Numbered from the stretch's first letter, positions 1-10,900 are shown. The stretch: 64,000 nt of DNA from Saccopteryx bilineata (GCF_036850765.1 NC_089490.1:277712482-277776481); one strand, 5' to 3'. Notes: generated from the sequence alone by a model not told the origin. A program made the numbers and translations.

Positions 1-59
1 TTAATAAGCACCTATCTAAGTAAAGAATAAAGGAGAAAGACTTTACTTATGGCCCCTTA

Positions 60-185
60 CTTAATTCTCAGAAAACTCCTTAAAATTTCTATTTTACAGA
101 TTAGGAGCCATGAGGTTCAGGTTGAAGGTAAACACCTCACTAAATTGTGCCCAGCTAGAAAGTGGTCAACTCAATGTGGGACGCT
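60..185 (+). repeat. MIR SINE fragment
   Basis: The segment contains a diverged match to the MIR core and 3' half: TTTTACAGATTAGGAGCC, then a GCCCAGCTAGAAAGTGG block like the 'cacagctagtaagtgg' part of MIR. This is an ancient mammal-wide SINE relic with no target duplication left. Edges are approximate. Confidence 0.55.
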
Positions 186-1616
186 AGGTTACTAGCTCAA
201 AATTATATGATTTCTCCATAGCTCTATGTGTCCACACTACAAACATTAGGAGGAAAAAATAAATTCTCATTTCTTATATACTAAGAAGAGGTTGAGCTAG
301 GAATCTAAACATACTTCATAGGTTCTTTGATTTGGAGAGAGCCATGGGAAATCAAATCTAACTTAAACCCTCTCTACCTTCCCCTCTATATCACATTGCC
401 AAGCTGTTGTCCTCTTTGCTTGGTGAATTTAGTTGGTTGAGAACATCAATTTCTTGTAACAGTCTACTGAATCTTCAGCCCACTTGACATTACAAAGCTT
501 TTTCTTAATCTGAGCGGACATCTACCATCCCATAGCTTTTACCCATTTGTTCTGGTTCTATATCTTAGAGACACATAAATTCTTACCCTTTCTCCACATT
601 ATTGTTCCTTTTGTTTATGAACCCCTAAATCATTCTCCTGGAACTTCTCCTTTCTAAGTCACTGTGCCCAAGTTCCTTTGTTCATTTCTCCAGTAATCTG
701 GTATTGGATTGCTCTAACTCTTCTGGTCCCTTTCTTCTCTCCTCTTTCTGATGAGCTATAATTTTAAAGTCTAGAATTCAACTAAAATATTGAAAGATGA
801 TATGCCCCCTGTCTTTGATTTGCTTCACAATAACCTGATGCTCTTGTGTGCCCAAGGGAAGTAGGTAAGATAATAGGTAAAACAAGATTTGCAAGAATGT
901 TGGTAAATTTTAATCTGACTGCTGAGTCCACAGATTTTCAGAATACTCTTCTTATTACCTTTGTCTACATTTGAAGTTTTTCATAATAAAAAGGTGTTTG
1001 AAAAGTGTAACATCCAGAAACATGTACAATACTTCAGACATGGTAAGTTGAGTTAGAAAAAGCTAGGATACTATGTTTGGAATCGTAATTTTGATTAATG
1101 AAAAATATGATCACTTTTTTTAGAGTCACCTACACCTGTTAAGCTGTGTTTTCTGATACACCTATTCTAATTCCCATCTTTGATTATCTTAGGTGAGTCT
1201 TGCTGTATTTTATTGTTAGTATATTTAGTAAAAACTGTTGAGCTGATTATTTGCCCATGAAAATATTATATTGGTAGATTTGACCTGTTCAGAGCAAATG
1301 GACCCTAAAACTGTCAATCAACTTATTCACTTACAACTATCTACCAATATTTTCAGAACATTCTTTAAATCATAATCGAAATCATTAATAAAAATACTGA
1401 GGTAGTTTGAGATTAGAAACCTACAGAATGGACTTGTGAAAGATTTTCTTTGTGTGGAAATGCACACAGTTAGCAATTCAGTCTGAAGGGTGATTATTAA
1501 GCAAACAATGATAAGATCATCCATTTATTGAGAAAAACACAGAATATGAGGTCATAAAACCCTAGGAAAGAAAATGTAAAACTTATTTTTATGTCTTTAT
1601 TTTTTTGCTATTTTAA
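186..1616. other. unannotated AT-rich DNA
   Basis: I see no gene here. At about 880-1003 the text runs into TTTTTCATAATAAAAAGG, which resembles the 3' end of old LINE copies, but the match is too weak to name. The only frame of note (65 codons, minus strand, 1327-1524) has no recognisable domain. Confidence 0.5.
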
Positions 1617-1632
1617 AATTATTTTCCTTTTA

Positions 1633-1987
1633 TTTTATTTATTTATTTATTTATTTTTTACAGAGACAGAGAGCGAGTCAGAGAGAGGGATAGACAGGGA
1701 CAGACAGACAGGAACACAGAGAGATGAGAAGCATCAATCATTAGTTTTTTGTTGTGCGTTGCGACACCTTAGTTGTTCATTGATTGCTTTCTCATATGTG
1801 CCTTGACTGTGGGCCTTCAGCAGACTGAGTAATCCCTTGCTGGAGCCAGCGACCTTGGGTTCAAGCTGATGGGCTTTTGCTCAAACCAGATGAGCCCGCG
1901 CTCAAGCTGACGACCTTGGGGTCTCAAACCTGGGTCCTCTGCATCCCAGTCCAACACTCTATCCACTGCGCCACCGCCTGGTCAGGC
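1633..1987 (-). mobile_element. tRNA-derived SINE, type A
   Basis: Reverse-strand SINE. The tRNA-like head is at the right end (reverse complement begins GCCTGACCAGGCGGTGGCGC), the B-box-like GGTTTGAGAC lies inside it, and the T-rich stretch at the left is the complement of the A-tail. It is flanked by a 16-bp duplication with one mismatch, 1617-1632 and 1988-2003 (AATTATTTTMCTTTTA). The body holds short repeated 'gacctt(g)gg..caagc' units typical of this type in the window. Confidence 0.88.
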
Positions 1988-2009
1988 AATTATTTTACTT
2001 TTAAATTAC

Positions 2010-3890
2010 AGATGACTTAAATTATTTTATTAGTTTCAGGTGTATACCCTAGTGATCATACATTATATAACTTAAGTGATCATCCCAATAAATCTCACAC
2101 CCATTTGACACCATACATAGTTAATAGAATATTATTGACTATATCCTCTATGCTGTACTTTACTTCCTCAGAACTGTTCCTTAATTACCAATTTGCACTT
2201 CTTAATCCTTCACCTTTTTCACCCAATCCCCAAACCTCGTCCCATATGGCAGCCATCAAAATGCTTTCTGTATCTATCAGTCTATTTCTGCTCTGCTTGT
2301 GCATTTATTTTTTAAAAAGATTCGATTGGTGATAGATATGCATTCATTGTCATTTCTTTGTTCATATTTTTGGTCTTTTTCTCTTTCACTTCTTAAAGAA
2401 GACTCTTTAAAATTTTATATATTACTTGTTTGGAGGTGATGAACTTCTTTAGCTTTTCTGTCTGGGAAGCTCTTTATCTGTCCTTCTGTTCTAAATGATA
2501 GCTTTGCTGGGTAGAATAACTTGGTTGTAGGTCCTTGCTTTTCAATTACTTTAAACATCTATTTCTTGCAAATGTCTTCTGGCCTGCAAAGTTTCTGTTG
2601 AAAGATCAGCTGACAGTCTTACGGGAGCTCCTTTGTAAATTAACTAAGGGCTTTTCTCTTGCTGCTTTTAAGATTCTCTCTTTGTCTTTAAACTTTTGCA
2701 TTTTAACTATAATATGTCTTAGTGTAGACCTCTTTGGGTTCATCTTGTTTGGGACTTTCTGCACGTTTTGGACTTGTATGCTATTTCCTTCACCCAGTTA
2801 GGTAAGCTTTTTGTTATTAATATTTCAAATAGGTTTTCAATTTCTTGCTCTCTCTCTCTTCTCCTTGTGGCACCCCTAAGATGCAAATGTTAGTACACTT
2901 GAAGCTGTCCCAGATGTCAGCTACACTACCTTCATTTGTTTGGATTCTTTTTTCTCCTTAATGTTCTGATTAGGTGTGTTTTTGCTTGCTTATATTCTAC
3001 ATTGCTGATTTGATTCTCAGCTTCATATACCCTACTGTTGATTCCCTATAAATCATTCTTCATTTCAGCTAGTGTATCTTTCATTTCTGACTTGTCCTTT
3101 TTTAGAATGTTGAGTTTTCATTAAGTTCATTGAGAATCCTTATAACCAGTGTTTTTAACTCTGCATCTAGTAGATTGCTTGTCACCATTTTGTTTAATTC
3201 TTTTTCTGAAATTTTATTCTGTTCTTTCCTTTGGGACAGGTTTATTTGTCTCATTTTGGTAGTCTCCCTGTGTCTGTCTCTATGTGTTATGTAGAGCTGC
3301 TATGTCTTCCAAGCTCAGATGAGTGGCTTAATATAGTAGATTTCTGTAGAGTTGAGTGGCACAGTCTCCCATATCACCTAAGCTGGGGATTCATAGTGCA
3401 TTCCCAGTGTGGGCCGTGTACACACTCCTCTTGTAGTTGAGCCTCAGTTGTTGATGGCACATCAATGGGAGGGACTTACCACCAATCAATCAGCTGCAAG
3501 GACTGGCTGCAAACACCAACTACTGACCTCTAATCACCATGGAGGAGCAGCTGTGCAGGGGCCCACCCTACAAAGAAGGACTTACTTTAGTGGAGCTCTG
3601 GTGGCTGCTGAGTCCACTCCTTGAGTTTATGTTGCCTGTGGAGGCAGTTGGGTGCTGATGCTTCCATGTGCCCTGAAGCTCTCCACTGGGTGAAGTTTCC
3701 CTGCAGCTTCTCAGGAGGTATAAGCCAGCTTTACTCACTGCCTGTGCTTTGCTGGGGGTCACCTGGCATAGGCTACAAAGCAATCTGCAGAGGGCTGCTA
3801 CTTCCGTTGAGCTTGTAGGTGCACAGGCAACACCAACGTGGAAGCTAAGGCTGTCTGCTACTAGTGCCAGGGCTGGACCTCTTAGCAAGA
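2010..3890 (-). mobile_element. HAL1-like (half-L1) LINE element, minus strand
   Basis: Read on the minus strand, this is an L1-related element in the order 5' region (about 3890-3240), ORF1 remnant (about 3240-2400), 3' UTR (about 2390-2010), with no ORF2 between ORF1 and the 3' UTR. The 3' UTR part (TTTCAGGTGTATAC..., CACCATACATAGTTA...) resembles laurasiatherian L1 3' ends. The ORF1 part encodes the LSADLSTETLQARR motif, close to the equivalent motif in the young L1 at 50.3 kb. An L1 lacking ORF2 is the definition of HAL1. Boundaries are approximate. Confidence 0.7.
2400..3240 (-). pseudogene. decayed L1/HAL1 ORF1
   Basis: The minus-strand translation around 2560-2640 gives SADLSTETLQARR followed by a remnant of the 'I-F-KVL' stretch, which is the end of the RNA-binding region of L1 ORF1p. 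The intact protein is a trimeric RNA chaperone that coats L1 RNA. Here the frame is broken by many stops and shifts and no continuous protein is possible. Further upstream on the minus strand (2850-3150) the sequence keeps the A-rich, coiled-coil-like composition of ORF1. The start codon cannot be placed. Confidence 0.6.
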
Positions 3891-3899
3891 GGTATGAGG

Positions 3900-4532
3900 C
3901 ATGCTAAGGCCAGATGCTGCCTATTTGAGAGATTTTAGAAAAATATCTTATGCATTTTTGCAATAAAGTTCAGACTTTCTCAGTCAATGGTAATGTGATA
4001 ACACTGATCTAGGATTTGAAAAACCTTAATAATGATGGAACTAAAAATGCCATCTTAATAAATATTTTTGTCTGCAGGCAATAAGAGTTGATATAGAGGT
4101 AGGACACATTGATTCCAGAAGTGAGAGAAAGAGAAAAGTGGATGTTAATTCTCCTTCCACAGTGGCAAGTTTCATTTACATCACACTTTATAAATAATCA
4201 CCTTCAGCATTTTAACAGATTGTTGTAATTTATTGTGAATTTTTAAAATGTGACCTTGTATATAGATAATCAGTACCAACTGTCTGATTTGTAATTGCTT
4301 AATAATTAGGGGATAAATTATATTAAACTCTGTTTTAAACATACTAATTTATTTTTGAAGTAGGTATATTTCTATTTGTTTTAGAAATGATGACAATTTC
4401 ATGATAAACAAGCTGGCAAGGCAGACTACATTTGCATCATGCAATTATCTCCTGGGAAGCTAAACAAAAACACATTTTTTTTCCTCCAAGTTGTACGATC
4501 ATATCTTTATTCTAAAGAAATTTCCAGAAGGC
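3900..4532. other. unannotated AT-rich DNA
   Basis: I see no gene or clear repeat here. It separates the HAL1-like element from the next SINE. Confidence 0.5.
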
Positions 4533-4539
4533 ATCCCCT

Positions 4540-4871
4540 GCCTGACCAGGTGGTGGTGCAGTGGATAGAGGTTGCAGAGGACCTAGGTTTGAAACCTCAA
4601 GGTCGCCAGTTTGAGTGCGGGGTCACTGGCTTGAGCACAGGTTCATAGACATGACCCCATGGTTGCTGGCTTGAAGCCCAAGGTCACTGGTGTGAGCCCA
4701 AGGTTGCTGGCTTGAGCAAGGGATCATTCGCTCTGCTGTAGCCCCCAGTCAAAGTATATATTGTATGAGAAAGCAATCAATGAACAACTAATGTGCTGCA
4801 ACAAAGAATTGATGCTTCTCATCTCTGTCCCTTTCTGTCTGTCTGTCCCTATTTGTCTTTGTGTCTGTCGC

Positions 4872-4943
<72 letters not shown>

Positions 4944-4946
4944 AAA
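4540..4946 (+). mobile_element. tRNA-derived SINE, type A, with AAAG tail
   Basis: The head starts GCCTGACCAGGTGGTGGTGC. The body has several 'ttgagc..ggtcactgg' units and a 'gagaaagcaatcaatgaac' segment, then a pyrimidine-rich stretch and a simple-repeat tail. The short duplication ATCCCCT at 4533-4539 and 4946-4952 flanks it. The tail has expanded into a tetranucleotide microsatellite, listed separately. Confidence 0.85.
4873..4946 (+). repeat. (AAAG)n microsatellite
   Basis: About 18 uninterrupted units of AAAG/GAAA form the tail of the SINE at 4540. The long lysine/glutamate/arginine or serine/phenylalanine/leucine frames across it are artefacts of the repeat. Confidence 0.97.
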
Positions 4947-4952
4947 TCCCCT

Positions 4953-5320
4953 AGGAACATGACAAAAGGCCATATGGGGAGGGGACTGTCCATAGAGAAA
5001 AACCGTAGCATGGAAAGATCAAGACCTCTAAGCATAAGTCTCACAGTGAATCACCCGAAGTCTTCCTCTGCAACAAATTACCTAGAATAGAATCCCTACT
5101 CCCAGTCAGAGACACCTTGGTGTTAGATAGAGGAGAGGAGATAACCAGGTAGACAACATATCTCCTACAGGCATAGAAGCAATAAAAGTTGATACTAATG
5201 ATAATAAACAACCTATTGTGTTGGAGGTATGACTCTTGTGATTCAATAACAAAGCACTGGAGATGTCTGTAAAATGTACTAAAAAATACAAGAATATTAT
5301 GTATGTCTTGGTTTTGTTTT
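4953..5320. other. unannotated DNA
   Basis: No gene or repeat is recognised. The open frames here are short and lack domains. Confidence 0.5.
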
Positions 5321-5321
5321 A

Positions 5322-5470
5322 TTAACTACACAACCTTGAGCAGATTGGCTAACCTGTCAAGTCAGTTTGCTCATCTGGAAGTATGGAAAAAATAATAAGT
5401 GGCCTAATTACCAAAAAAGTGGTGCAATTGAATTTAAAGGAGATAATGTTCATGAAAATATTCTTGTTAA
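5322..5470 (+). repeat. MIR SINE fragment
   Basis: The core-like text is 'aaccttgagcagattggc..aacctg' followed by 'tttgctcatctggaa', matching the MIR pattern for loss of 'cctcagtttcctcatctgtaaa'. It is a diverged relic with approximate ends. Confidence 0.6.
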
Positions 5471-6689
5471 CACAAAAATAGAGAGAAACATTTTAATTAT
5501 AATCCTATAACAGTACCAACAAAGACAAAATACAGAATGTAAGATGTTGTATGATAAAGGATGATCTTAAGGTGTTCTATAAATATTAAAGAATTTCTCA
5601 ACTCATACTCTCTACTTCTACTAATATAGTACCAAAATATGATAAATCTACATGGGAAAAAAATAAGGACTGGTTCTAAGGGTCTTTCCTGACACAAGCA
5701 ACCAATGCTATTAAATTCAACATTATTGTAAAATGAACTCTACTCCTCTTTTAATAAATGACTGCACAGAAAAGAATCAGCGTGGCAGAGCTGATACTGT
5801 GATCCTTAGAATGGCCTACTTGCAAGGGTGGCTCTTAGCAGATATCTGAGAGCTTGGCTTTCTAGAGCGTTTCCACCATTCTTCATTCAGAATGGGTCAT
5901 CATAAGTAAACTGTGTATGTAACAACATGGATTATGCTGAAATCTGCTTACCTTCAGGGTGACTGGAATTTTAGTTCATTCCGGGCAGAGGATGCCTATG
6001 TGATCAGCCACTGAGTGCAATGGGCCTCTCTGATAGACAGCACTTCATACTCAGTCACGGCTTGTTGATAGACGAACTACACCTGTCCTCTGTGACCCCA
6101 CTGGCAGAAGATCTGAGAGGTTTGCACCTGGTTTCCTCTAACTTTCCTCATGTGCCTCTTCCTTCTGCTAATTTGGCTCCATATCTTTCACTGTAAGAAG
6201 CCCCAGCATGACTATATGTTCATGAGCTTGAATATATGCTGAGGTTTGGGAATCCTCCTAGGGAACCTTTGACCCCAGGCTGGTCTTGGAGACCTCCCCA
6301 GTAGGTCTCTCTAAAGTCTAGCCAGAAAAGAAAATGTGAGAGGTGTTACAGACTGGATGAAAGCCATGGTCAGTCAGAAGCTCAATGATCACTTTAGGAT
6401 CACCGTCTCAAGCTGGCTGGAGAGCCTGGTGTGGCTCTCAACACACCAGAGAACATCAGCCTGGACTCACTCCCGTCCGAGCCCGCGGGAGGAGGTTTCA
6501 CCAGGACAAGGTGTTGATACTTTGTTTCTCTGGAACTTCTGATTAGTAAGAAGACACTAAGAAATGTAATGTTTAAAAAGTAAATAACTGTGTGTGTATC
6601 TACACAATTTAAATATTGTATTCATTAACCTAACCTGATTCTTAGTTCATAATATTCGTTAACGTGAATGGAAAATTTCTAGGTACAGT
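5471..6689. other. unannotated DNA
   Basis: No coding region or repeat is confidently recognised. A mildly GC-richer block at 6230-6540 holds a 68-codon frame without any recognisable domain. Confidence 0.45.
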
Positions 6690-6800
6690 AAAAGCCACTT
6701 TATCATGTAATGCTAACCTGGAGGTAGGCACCATTATCATACCCACTTTATAGACAAGAAAGCTAAATGTATTAATATTGTAAATAAAGATAGGCTATCT
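6690..6800 (+). repeat. MIR SINE fragment
   Basis: 'ggtaggcaccattatcatacccactttatagacaagaaagct' parallels the MIR 3' core (…attattatccccattttacagatgaggaaact). It is old and diverged. Confidence 0.6.
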
Positions 6801-7049
6801 AAATTTAATTTCAAATATTTAATAACCTTGGTAGACCTGGTAAGTTTAAAAAATACAAAACCAATAATAGACAATGCTATAATTTGATAATGTCATATTT
6901 ATTCCTATAAGAATAAAAATTGCATTTTTCCTCTAGCACAGAACTCTTCTCTACTCATATTAAAATAGTCCTCACCTCATTCAAACACCTAATTCGATCC
7001 AACCAATTTCTCCTATTCAAAATATGTTTCCCTACCACTGTCAGATAAG

Positions 7050-7245
7050 TTTATACCAGTAGTCTCCAACTGCAGGTGACCCCTTCCTTCCCAGAGGACA
7101 TTTGGCCGTGTCCAGAGACATTTTTGTTTGTCACAACCTGGAGTGTGAGAAATGCTACTGGGTGGGGGCCAGGGATGCTGTTCAACATCCCGGAATGAAC
7201 GTTTAGGAGAGTCCCACAATGAAGAATTATCCAGTCTGAACTGTG
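7050..7245 (+). mobile_element. MER5-type hAT-Charlie relic
   Basis: Non-autonomous hAT relic. Diagnostic blocks are 'aggacatttggccgtgtcc', 'agagacatttttg', 'tgtcacaacctggag', 'gctactgggtgggggcc', 'agggatgctgttcaacatcc' and 'aagaattatccag'. It matches MER5A/B as I recall it. The 68-codon minus-strand frame across it is incidental. Confidence 0.85.
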
Positions 7246-7249
7246 ACTT

Positions 7250-7680
7250 GCACCAAAGATAAGAAATCCTAATTTATATAAAAAGTAAACCCATATCCAT
7301 ATTACTGCATTGACTCCCTAGAAAGGATTATGGAGGGATACTGAGAAATATCTGGATTCTTATAACTTCCAGATCACTAAAAAGAATAAGGCAAACAGAG
7401 CCAGGAAGCCCAAGTAAATGACACTAAGATACACTGCAGTCCCCAACAAGGGAGAAGAAAGTGGTCTGACATCTGTCCAGGTCACTTAACTTCTAAGAAA
7501 TACAGGGGTCTCTTGAATACAGTGAGAGAGGGTTTGCTCAGGTCTCCATTCCTCCCTACTCTTAACACAAGAACAGCATCAAATTTAGGTCAAATGAATT
7601 TCACTCTGGAGCAAACAGATTACTGTCCAACACACCTTTAAAAATACTAAATACAATAAAATTACAAAGACCAACAAATA
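7250..7680. other. unannotated DNA
   Basis: No gene or repeat is recognised between the MER5-type relic and the mariner-like transposon. Confidence 0.45.
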
Positions 7681-8608
7681 CAGTCATGTGCAACATACAA
7701 CATTTCAGTCAATGGACCACATATGATGATGGCCCCATAAATCTATAATAGAGCTAAAAATTCCAGTCACCTAGTGACATGCATCATTAAAAGAGAGAAA
7801 TATTCCTGGTGCTTGATCGGTTTACAAGTAAATCTATGATAAAAAACAAACAAACAAACAAAGAAGCAAGCAAACCACCATGGTCATATTTCTTAGTGAT
7901 GCCTCCTTAGGAAGAGCCTAGGCAGGTCCTTCAGGAGGTATTGCAGAAGAAGACGTTGTTATCATAGAAGATGACAGCTCCCATGCATGTTATTGCCCTT
8001 GAAAAGTGTCCAGAGGGACATGAGGTGGAGGTGGAAACGGCGACATTGGTGATCCTGACCTTATGGAGGGCTAGGCTAATGTGTATGTTTGTGTCTTAGA
8101 AAATATTTTTGTACAGCTATAAGATGATGTGTTTGTGTTTTAAACTAAGTGTTATTAAAGAGTCAAAAAGTTATAAATTTTTAAGCTTATAAAGTAAAAG
8201 AGCTATTGTAAAATATATTGAGGTTAACTTATTATTGAAGAAAAAATAATTTTCATAAATGCAGTGCAGTCTAAGAATACAGTGTTTATAAAGTGGTGTA
8301 CAGTAGTGTCCTAGGCCCTCACTCACCACTCACTCGCTCACTCACCCACCCACAACTTCCAATCCCACAAGTTGCATTCATGGCAAAGGTATTATATGGG
8401 CACACCACTTTTAAAATCTTTTATACTGTATTTTTACTGTAGACTTCTATACTTAGCTAGGTTTAAGTACACAAGTACCATTGTGTTACAACTGCCTTAC
8501 AGCCAGGAGTGTGGAAGTCCCAGGTTTGATTCCCAATCAGGGCACACAGGAGAAGTGACCATCTGCTTCTCCATTCCTTCCCCTCCCCCTTCTCTCTGTC
8601 TCTCTCTG

Positions 8609-8646
<38 letters not shown>

Positions 8647-9087
8647 CCTCCCCATCCTGCAGCATAGTTCAAATGGTGGAGCAAGTTGGCCCTGGGCACT
8701 GAGTATGGCTCCATGGCCTTGCTTCAGGCACTAAAATAGCTTGGTTGCTGAGCAACAGAGCAGCAGCCCCAGATGGGCAGAGCATCACCCAGTTGGGGGC
8801 TTGCTAAGTGTATCCTGGTCAGGGTACATGCAGGACTCTGTCTCTCTGACTCCCCACCTCTCACTTAATTTAAAAAACAAAACAAACTGCCTTACAGTAT
8901 TCAGTAAATAACATGCTGTACAGGTTAGTAGCCTTGGAGAAGTAGGCTACACCATATAGCCTAGGTATGTAGTAGGTTATATCATCTGGGTTTAAGCAAC
9001 TACATTCTATGATGTTTGCATAATGGCAAAATCACCTAATGATGCATTTCTCAGAACATATGCCCATTATTAAGCTATGCATGACTG
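7681..9087 (+). mobile_element. mariner/Tc-type DNA transposon relic, split by a SINE
   Basis: The termini are inverted: CAGTCATGTGCAACATACAA at the left and ...GCTATGCATGACTG at the right. The left end is preceded by TA, and the right flank reads TG, probably a decayed TA duplication. Inside are blocks that I remember from a non-autonomous mammalian Tc/mariner-class element, such as 'gcaggtccttcaggaggtat' and 'gctaatgtgtatgtttgtgtc', as well as 'caccactcactcgctcactc'. I do not assign a subfamily. A type B SINE at 8503-8884 interrupts it. There is no intact transposase frame. Confidence 0.78.
8503..8884 (+). mobile_element. tRNA-derived SINE, type B, 5'-truncated
   Basis: It starts inside the tRNA-like head (CCAGGAGTGTGGAAGTCCC, then the B-box-like GGTTTGATTCC) and continues with 'gggcacacaggagaagtgacc', a (TCTC) pyrimidine tract and 'gggcagagcatc', ending in an A-rich tail. 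It is flanked by the perfect 13-bp duplication AACTGCCTTACAG at 8490-8502 and 8885-8897. It lies inside the mariner-like element and is therefore younger. Confidence 0.92.
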
Positions 9088-9635
9088 TGGAGAAAAACAT
9101 TGTTTATGTTGCTAAGAAAAATAAAACAAAGAGAAAGCTAAGGTTGAAAAGAATTGAGAGCGGATACAAGCAGAGAGGCCTATGAGCATGCTGGCAGTGA
9201 GCCACGTATTTGTCCCTGGGGTTTCCAGTAATGCAAGTGAAGAGGACCCAGAATATTCTAAAGGCAGCAACTGGAAAAAGAATAACTGTTCCCACAACTT
9301 TCAATCAAAGTAATACACGTGGGCAAAATGGCACACTGCCCTCTCCTCGTGAAGTGAATGCTAAAGAAAAATCAATATTATATGATATTTATTTATAGCT
9401 AATTCCACCTAATTAAATACCATTGGTAGAATACAAAAACAGAAATAATGAAATCTCAACTGCTGTAGGCACACTGAGGTCTTACCTATTTTCTGGCAGT
9501 CTCATTTGACCAGAGGGAGAACGGGGTCCCCAGCTGACTACCTGCTCTGACATCAGAGTGCTCTTTCTACAACACACGTTCCATCCTGTCACATGTACAC
9601 CTCCCATTCCACAACATAAAATCTGAATTCCTAGT
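9088..9635. other. unannotated DNA
   Basis: No gene or repeat is recognised. The overlapping 61-66 codon frames on both strands at about 9100-9400 lack domains. Confidence 0.45.
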
Positions 9636-10058
9636 GATAAGGCAGAATAAAAGATGTCCACACACTAGTCCTTGGAACTTGTAGAATATACTGGTACGTG
9701 GCAAGGGGGCAATTGTGGTTTCAAATGAAATTAAGGTTGCCATCAGCTGACTTTGAAATGGGAGATTATCGTGAGGTATCCTGTGAGTCCAGCATAATCA
9801 CAAGCGTCCTATGATCGCTATCTTTAAAGATGGAAGTTGGCCACAATCCATGGAGTGCAGGTGGCTCTAGAAGCAAGAGACAGACTGTCCCCCCAGAGTC
9901 TCCAGAAAAATGTAACCCTGCCATCAGGTTGATTTTAGCCTAGTGAGACCGATTTTGAATGTTTGATATCCAGACCAGTTAGATAATAATTTTTCCAAAT
10001 TTACATGGTTTTAAGCCACTAAGTATGGAGTAATTTGTTACAACAGTGATAGGAAACC
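9636..10058 (+). mobile_element. MLT1-type MaLR LTR
   Basis: Old LTR with the MLT1 hallmarks: 'tggcaagggggcaattgtgg', 'ctttgaaatgggagattatc', 'gtggctctagaagc', 'gattttagcctagtgagacc' and the 3' end 'ttttaagccactaagtatgg..gtaatttgttacaacagtgataggaaacc'. It is a solitary promoter remnant of an ancient endogenous retroelement. No internal coding region is attached. Confidence 0.82.
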
Positions 10059-10061
10059 AAG

Positions 10062-10295
10062 GCACTCCTTGTTTTAGTGTTCTATTGCATTCTATGATGT
10101 TGCCATAAACACAGAGGCTCAAAGCAATACCCCCTTATTGCCTCACAGGGCTCACGGGTCAGTAGTCCAGCTGGAGTCTCTGTTTAGGATCCCACCAGCC
10201 TAAGTCAAGGTGTCACTGGAATTGAAATCTATTTGAGGCTCAGGATCTTCTTCCAAACTCACTAGTTGTGGCAAAATTCAGTTCCATGTGATTTT
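10062..10295 (-). mobile_element. MaLR-like LTR remnant, minus strand (part 1)
   Basis: This is the reverse orientation of an MLT1-like LTR: 'ttctattgcattc..', 'cctcacagggctcacgggtc', 'aatctatttgaggctcaggatc', 'caaaattcagttcc'. It is split from part 2 (10707 on) by the young SINE. A 63-bp piece of it (10100-10162) reappears perfectly at 10911-10973. Confidence 0.6.
10100..10162 (+). repeat. 63-bp direct repeat, copy 1 (source copy)
   Basis: The segment from TTGCCATAAACACAG to CTCACGGGTCAG is identical over 63 bp to 10911-10973. Here it sits in its expected LTR context, so this is probably the template. Confidence 0.95.
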
Positions 10296-10706
10296 ATTTT
10301 ATTTTTTTATTATTTTTTTTTTCCCATTTTTCTGAAGCTGGAAACAGGGAGAGACAGTCAGACAGACTCCCGCATGCGCCCGACCGGGATCCACCCGGCA
10401 CGCCCACCAGGGGCGACGCTCTGCCCACCAGGGGGCGATGCTCTGCCCATCCTGGGCATCGCCATGTTGCGACCAGAGCCACTCTAGCGCCTGGGGCAGA
10501 GGCCACAGAGCCATCCCCAGCGCCCGGGCCATCTTTGCTCCAATGGAGCCTTGGCTGCGGGAGGGGACGAGAGAGACAGAGAGGAAAGCGCGGCGGAGGG
10601 GTGGAGAAGCAAATGGGCGCTTCTCCTGTGTGCCCTGGCTGGGAATCGAACCTGGGTCCTCCGCACGCTAGGCCGACGCTCTACCGCTGAGCCAACCGGC
10701 CAGGGC
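10296..10706 (-). mobile_element. young tRNA-derived SINE, type B, full length
   Basis: Minus-strand SINE. Its head at the right end is intact on the reverse strand: GCCCTGGCCGGTTGGCTCAG, then GGTTCGATTCC as B box. It has many unmutated CpGs, a long T-run at its left end (complement of the A-tail), and a perfect 17-bp target duplication CAGTTCCATGTGATTTT at 10279-10295 and 10707-10723. The body carries a tandem 21/22-bp duplication (10402-10422 and 10423-10444). These features make it one of the youngest insertions in the window. Confidence 0.96.
10402..10444 (-). repeat. internal 21/22-bp tandem duplication in SINE
   Basis: Two near-identical units, GCCCACCAGGGGCGACGCTCT and GCCCACCAGGGGGCGATGCTCT, lie head to tail. 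The type B SINE at 33230 has only one such unit, so the duplication marks a subfamily or a copy-specific slip. Confidence 0.85.
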
Positions 10707-10900
10707 CAGTTCCATGTGATTTTAGGACTGAGACCTTCTGCTCCTAGAGGCTGTCCACCCACCCCAGCCATGGGGCACTTTCCAAAACAGGGAAGTGTGC
10801 TTCTTTAAGGTCAACAGCACAGCTTCTGCTGCTGCATGGAGTACCATTTCGGAGTTCACACTGTTAGGTCAAATACATCTCAAAGTCTCTCCTTCTGAAC
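10707..10900 (-). mobile_element. MaLR-like LTR remnant, minus strand (part 2)
   Basis: Continues the LTR of part 1 after the SINE: 'aggactgagaccttctgctcc', 'tagaggctgtccaccc', 'gccatggggcactttcc', 'caacagcacagcttctgctg'. It is a diverged relic. Confidence 0.5.

Noticed and set aside
3568..3888. 106-codon minus-strand frame
   Set aside because: It lies in the 5' region of the HAL1-like element, has no domain, and overlaps frames on the other strand.
4724..5090. Long opposed frames with Lys/Glu/Arg or Ser/Phe/Leu runs
   Set aside because: They are translations of the (AAAG)n tail of a SINE.
10620..10706. tRNA gene-like segment with A and B boxes (minus strand)
   Set aside because: It is the head of a SINE with tail and target duplication, not a free tRNA gene. 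The same applies to the other SINE heads.
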